Below, piece after piece: positions 60,801 through 64,000 of a DNA stretch of 64,000 nt; within the stretch, counting starts at the first letter, position 1, and each line of letters starts with the position of its first letter. The stretch covers positions 30,888,666 through 30,952,665 of the forward strand of contig NC_092579.1 in the NCBI RefSeq assembly GCF_037975245.1, read 5' to 3'. This DNA is from Apostichopus japonicus (lineage: Eukaryota; Echinodermata; Holothuroidea; Aspidochirotida; Stichopodidae). The notes under the pieces were generated by a model. That model did not search any database. It was not told the origin of the DNA and saw only the letters and a program-made list of their open reading frames with translations. A program made the position numbers and the translations under genes.

Positions 60801-63096
60801 GTTGCCATGGTGATAATCCATTAAAAGACATCCAGATACAGAATATGTATCATTTGGCATGGTGACAATCCATTCTATGTCTTCCAGACACACACTATGT
60901 ATCAGTTGGCATGGTGACAATCCATTCTATGTCTTCCTGACACAGACTATGTATCAGTTGGCACGGTGACAATCCAGTTTAAGGCTTCCAGAAACAGACT
61001 ATCAGTTGCCATGGTGACAATCCATTAAAAGACATCCAGATACAGACTATGTATCAGTTGGCATGGTGACAATCCATTCTATGTCTTCCAGACACACACT
61101 ATGTATCAGTTGGCACGGTGACAATCCAGTTTAAGGCTTCCAGAAACAGACTATCAGTTGCCATGGTGACAATCCATTAAAAGACATCCAGATACAGACT
61201 ATGTATCAGTTGGCATGGTGACAATCCATTCTATGTCTTCCAGACACACACTATGTATCAGTTGGCACGGTGACAATCCAGTTTAAGACACCTGGAAACA
61301 GACTGAGCATTATTAATGTGATGAGATATAACAATAGCCAAAAGTGACTTTAATAGACATAGTGACAAATCATTAAAAGACATCCAGATACAGACTTTGT
61401 ATCAGTTGGCATGGTGACAATCCATTCTATGTCTTCCAGACACAGACTTTGTATCAGTTGGCATGGTGACAATCCATTTTAAGACACCTGGAAACAGACT
61501 GAGCATTATTAATGTGATGAGATATAACAATAGCCAAAAGTGACTTTAATAGACATAGTGACAAATCATTTGAAATGCACAAAAATGGACTAATGAGTAT
61601 CAACTGACATCATCCTATGATATATAGATATTTAAAAAAATAAACAGACAAGATTAAATCTATCTTAATATAAAATGCCAGAAGAAATGACCTGCCATGA
61701 CAATCTTCTCTTTAAATTAAATCCAAAGACTAGGATTAATTTTGTTTGTTTCAATTTTGAAATAGGTTTTGGGAGACTCAACTTGGCAGTTATCTACATT
61801 ATCATGGGGTGACTTCTCTGCCATTTCTCTCTAACTTTTGCCGTGGTTATGGAAAGATTGGATTCAAGTTTGGCCAGGTTTGTTGACTGACATGAGAGCT
61901 TCATTTGTTGCTCATTATTAAATAAAATTGAGCAAGTCATTCTTTACCTTCAAGTGATGTTCTGTAACTTCTGTTTGCTGCATGGTATAGTACTATTAAC
62001 ATTCTTACAATATTGACAAATAAATCAGTCTATCTATTGATTTAAGTGGAAGTGTAGGACATTGGAAAGTAAGTTATAGCATTTTCCTTAATGTTGATTA
62101 GAATTATATATAAATACAAATAAATATTTTACATAACTTAATTGAAGTTAATGATAATAATTACTATGTTGTTAGACATAAGACAGTAAGTACATTAATT
62201 GGAAGTCATAGACCTTAATTGCCTCCAGCATTTAACATTCCAGTTCAGACTGAGACACTGCAGCTGTGTAACTATAACAACCATAGACATTAAGGTATGG
62301 AAAGCTACTGTAACATAAAAATGAAACCAGATCTTTTATATTCTCCCCTCTGTGAATAAGTAAATTAAATATTATACTGAAACACAGTCTGGGTTGCCAT
62401 GGTGACATTTACTCTGCTTTTGCCAGTTTCAAAACGGATCACTAATTTTGGAAAATGGCAAAGAAATTTATGACTGCAACCAACGACGTCTTGGTTACAA
62501 GCCCATCGCTCTAGCAACTGAGCTATCCAGCCCAATATAAGGTATTGTGGCTTCTGACTTGTGCACCCCAGGAAAGAAAAGGCTTTAAAGGGGATTGCCA
62601 TCAGTTAAGAGCTCAATCAATTTCTTTGCCCTTTTCCATTGTCTATAGTCAGTTTTCAATTTTACTTATATCACTAAATTTGAAAGATTCATATCCTCCC
62701 TATACTAAATGCTTGGGATGATGGATTTGTGGTTTTGACCCAAAGATGCACAAAGTTTTCAGCTGTTCTGTTAAGCAATTAACTTCGGGCAACAACATAT
62801 CCCTTTAATGACAAAATGCTTCTGTAGTCTGTATGTTCAACTGAAATGACCTTGCTGCGCAAGGCATTCTAGACAACTGCCATTAAACATTGCATGAATG
62901 TTTCACACCCACAGCCAGCCATGTTGAAGCAGTGGTGCAATTTAAGTGCACAACAAATACAACCCACCTTCAGCAATGAGCAGTTTGCTGATACCAAACA
63001 GAAGCTTCTTCATACCATTGATGATGGTTACAATGGGGGTGGATGCATTCAGCTTCAAGGCAGATTAAAAACCAAGGACAATACACAGCTATTCAA
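48764..63096 (+). CDS. ENGASE: Cytosolic endo-beta-N-acetylglucosaminidase (ENGASE, GH85); nine exons, C-terminus beyond window
   Basis: Exons: 48764-48875, 50391-50586, 52469-52617, 54792-54946, 55411-55559, 56494-56659, 60425-60528, 61766-61877, 62915-63096. Phases agree throughout (about 441 codons of roughly 740 in human). Landmarks of GH85: LVCHDLMGGYTDDR, FYHWQYVDLFVYFSHH, PPPGWTNAAHTNGV, GTFITEWKEG, FDGWLINIENPIQ, VIWYDSVIEDGSLKWQD, DVFVGVDVFGR, IFAPGWVYECL, LSAQQIQPTF. N198 and E200 in INIEN form the family's catalytic Asn-x-Glu pair. The enzyme cleaves the chitobiose core of N-glycans on misfolded glycoproteins in the cytosol; no signal peptide is seen, as expected. Start: ATG 48764 has G at -3 and +4; in-frame ATGs at 48749 and 48647 could extend it. 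The last exon either splices at a weak GTATTG or stops at TGA 63101-63103. Confidence 0.96.
49560..50040 (-). pseudogene. Ty3/gypsy retrotransposon integrase relic
   Basis: On the minus strand the frame reads LLKPAQEGLMQKIHEGHMGM, then LALKKDIEEVV and CQEYT (H2C2 zinc-binding region), and in another frame QPWKALGTDIHITCGRLLID (start of the DDE core). Stops and frameshifts make it non-functional. Lies in ENGASE intron 1. Confidence 0.82.
50391..50586 (+). CDS. ENGASE: ENGASE exon 2
   Basis: Encodes FKTLEELLLWTPGEDEFNIA, then LTLVCHDLMGGYTDD. Acceptor TTTGTTACAG. Confidence 0.95.
50596..51045. repeat. About 60 bp minisatellite in ENGASE intron 2
   Basis: Seven to eight units of AACCCTATCATAGACAACAT followed by AAACCCTTAACACTA and GGTATTA. 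Begins about 10 bases after the exon 2 donor. Confidence 0.93.
51046..52468. other. Remainder of ENGASE intron 2
   Basis: Unique sequence; 52200-52310 has TGGGTCAAAATTTGACTC and AGATTTGACCCAGC in an inverted arrangement, possibly a small element. Ordinary otherwise. Confidence 0.35.
52469..52617 (+). CDS. ENGASE: ENGASE exon 3
   Basis: Encodes ECYRFYHWQYVDLFVYFSHH, then IPPPGWTNAAHTNGVSML. The donor GTTGGT is non-consensus after GT, but homology and phase require it. Confidence 0.94.
52752..54455. repeat. 100 bp minisatellite in ENGASE intron 3
   Basis: About 17 units of TGATGGTTTAGTATGTAGCT ... CTGACAGAGAGTTATCATGA, with unit lengths of about 85, 100 and 105 bp from small indels. Confidence 0.97.
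54792..54946 (+). CDS. ENGASE: ENGASE exon 4 (catalytic)
   Basis: Encodes GTFITEWKEGAIRCQEILQS to YNFDGWLINIENPIQ. Holds the catalytic Asn and Glu. Confidence 0.97.
55411..55559 (+). CDS. ENGASE: ENGASE exon 5
   Basis: Encodes PQHMPQLIDFVKYLKESMHR, then KVIWYDSVIEDGSLKWQDML. Confidence 0.96.
55963..56450. repeat. 24 bp / 18 bp minisatellite in ENGASE intron 5
   Basis: About 21 units of GTAGTTTTGTGGTATTGCAT; most add ACAT, a few lack it or have GCAT. Both lengths are multiples of three, so all frames stay open. Ends about 43 bases before exon 6. Confidence 0.97.
56494..56659 (+). CDS. ENGASE: ENGASE exon 6
   Basis: Encodes MFFDGSDGIFLNYTWTEQKL, then RRQDVFVGVDVFGRNCYGGG. Followed by a 3.8 kb intron filled with tandem repeat. 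Confidence 0.96.
57120..60385. repeat. 3.3 kb 24 bp satellite with higher-order structure in ENGASE intron 6
   Basis: Monomer AGGATTATTAGCATATCACA plus TGAT, with variants (AACATATC, ATGTATCA, ATATATCATG, TGAAAGG). A 522 bp block starting at 57416 is repeated from 57938 and partly again from about 58825. The right end (59750-60385) uses a different higher-order unit of about 224 bp with TTATAAGCATATCATATGAT. Frames of up to 315 codons here are artefacts. Confidence 0.98.
60425..60528 (+). CDS. ENGASE: ENGASE exon 7
   Basis: Encodes AMEVIRNKTLSSAIFAPGWV, then YECLPKESFIENQK. It lies about 40 bases past the end of the 24 bp array. Confidence 0.96.
60640..61575. repeat. Compound minisatellite in ENGASE intron 7
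   Basis: Units around ACTATGTATCAGTTGGCATG, GTGACAATCCATTCTATGTC and ACTATCAGTTGCCATGGTGA alternate in pairs and quartets. A 120 bp segment at about 61280 recurs near 61480. Confidence 0.93.
61766..61877 (+). CDS. ENGASE: ENGASE exon 8
   Basis: Encodes FWETQLGSYLHYHGVTSLPF, then LSNFCRGYGKIGFKFGQ, matching the human FWGRLERYL...SLPFVTSFC segment. Donor GTTTGT. Confidence 0.93.
62455..62545 (-). mobile_element. tRNA-derived SINE head
   Basis: The minus strand reads GGGCTGGATAGCTCAGTTGC, then TAGAGCGATGGGCTTGTAAC and CAAGACG...GGTTGCAGTC. This is a tRNA-like 5' half with A box, a CTTGTAA anticodon loop (TGT, Thr-like) and a decayed B box. Not a functional tRNA: no acceptor stem closure. Confidence 0.7.
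62587..62812. mobile_element. Possible 226 bp TTAA-targeting MITE
   Basis: TTTAAAGGGGAT at the left and ATCCCTTTAA at the right form a short inverted pair ending in TTAA-like sequence. The interior is unique. Tentative. Confidence 0.35.
62915..63096 (+). CDS. ENGASE: ENGASE exon 9 (last in window)
   Basis: Encodes PAMLKQWCNLSAQQIQPTFS, then DDGYNGGGCIQLQGRL to TQLF. Matches human WYHLSAQEIQPLF and the following GG-S/C segment. Donor GTATTG at 63097 is assumed; otherwise the frame stops at 63103. Confidence 0.82.
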
Positions 63097-63103
63097 GTAT
63101 TGA

Positions 63104-63770
63104 CATCATCCAATAATTCTAATATGTTTACGTGAAGAGTCTATGTTAATAGATAAAGTGTGATTACAAAGCAACTATAAAACTTATTAGATTAAGTACC
63201 GGCCAAAGTGTGCTGTGTGTACATCTTCACTATTTATGAAGGCTGTTTTATGGTTACCTATATTGTGAACCTTCATTGGCCGCCGGTTTAAAGTAGTGAA
63301 AAATTCAGTTGAATAGTAAAGTTGATGCATCATCTACAACATTTTGAATTTCTTCAGTATTAAGCTGTGAATGTTATGTCGAGGATTTAAATCAGCAATG
63401 GCTGCATCCCTCTTTCAACACCAAAAGTTTGTTCAATAAAACAACATGAAGATAATTTGTCATATAACATTAAAGAAAGAAAAATGAAGGTAATATGCTA
63501 CAACCTTGGCAGCATTTGTTGACATTCTTGTTTTTACTAAGAGGATTTTACAGCAGTAATGTAACAAAGCAAATGCCAGTCTGGTTGAAAACCCCTCTAT
63601 GAAGATGTTCCTTAAACTCTAGACCGTGAGGTTGATCTCAATATGACTTATTAAATCAACAAACAAAAATCACAGTTCTGTCCTTGTTTTTTTAAGGCTC
63701 TAGTTTCCGTTCAGTTTTTTTTTTTCTTTCTAGGTTGTCAAATGATAAATAGTGCTAAGCCTGATTATTA
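63104..63770. other. ENGASE intron or 3' flank, no exon found
   Basis: I looked for the next ENGASE exon (after TQLF) and found none. A pyrimidine-rich acceptor at about 63736 leads to an early in-frame stop. Confidence 0.4.
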
Positions 63771-63785
63771 CGTGATGAATTATAT

Positions 63786-64000
63786 GCTGGCTATGCAATG
63801 TGTGTTCTTGATTCTGTGGGTATGTGATGTGTGATTTCTTGATTACAGTGCTGGCTATGCAATGTGTGTTCTTGATTCTGTGGGTATGTGATGTGTGATT
63901 TCTTGATTACAGTGCTGTGTGTGCAATGTGTGTTCTTGATTCTGTGGGTATGTGATGTGTGATTTCTTGATTACAGTGCTGTGTATGCCATGTGCAATTC
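63786..64000. repeat. 64 bp minisatellite running to window end
   Basis: About 3.4 copies of GCAATGTGTGTTCTTGATTC ... GTGATTTCTTGATTACAGTG. It continues past the right edge. Confidence 0.95.

Overview
This 64 kb window is AT-rich animal nuclear DNA. It carries spliced genes with GT-AG introns, many intronic minisatellites, (TA)n tracts and fragments of hAT-like, Ty3/gypsy, Penelope-like and tRNA-SINE elements. The gene content fits an invertebrate deuterostome, most likely an echinoderm: a NPLOC4 orthologue, a cytosolic ENGASE orthologue, an intronless 2-O-sulfotransferase-like gene, and an animal member of the PhoPQ-activated pathogenicity-related / AprA-like family. The echinoderm placement is inference from gene content and style, not from a marker gene.

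Layout. (1) 376-14500, minus strand: a PhoPQ-related/AprA-like secreted alpha/beta-hydrolase-fold gene. Its exons are short and do not stand out as open frames. I traced 13 exons with consistent splice phases (452 codons); the 3' end lies beyond base 1. (2) 14501-19650: no gene seen; an inverted-repeat element (14919-15804), hAT-like debris and a 1 kb minisatellite (18216-19255). (3) 19652-21145, minus: an intronless type II membrane sulfotransferase of the HS2ST/UST family in which the usual PAPS-loop lysine is replaced. (4) 21146-27530: intergenic, with a 401 bp inverted-repeat element and a 1040 bp hAT-like element that has a perfect 8 bp target-site duplication and has split a minisatellite. 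(5) 27531-42776, plus: NPLOC4, 15 exons covering essentially all of the protein except a short first exon that I could not locate. (6) 43363-48650: large 45 bp and 51 bp tandem arrays and a 630 bp foldback element. (7) 48764 to the right end, plus: ENGASE, nine exons covering the GH85 catalytic domain; the C-terminal part is beyond the window.

The gene products have separate roles. NPLOC4 is the ubiquitin-reading adaptor of the p97/VCP segregase in ER-associated degradation. ENGASE is the cytosolic enzyme that removes N-glycans from misfolded glycoproteins retro-translocated by that route. They lie head to tail here. The other two genes encode a secreted hydrolase-fold protein and a Golgi-type sulfotransferase.

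The least ordinary features are: the cryptic PhoPQ-related gene with a 39 nt microexon; the sulfotransferase with a substituted PAPS-loop lysine; two tandem arrays in NPLOC4 that grew out of its own exons (exon 7 and the NZF zinc-finger exon); and the many introns that each carry a private minisatellite, including a 3.3 kb higher-order 24 bp array in ENGASE intron 6. Most long open frames in the window are artefacts of tandem repeats whose period is a multiple of three.
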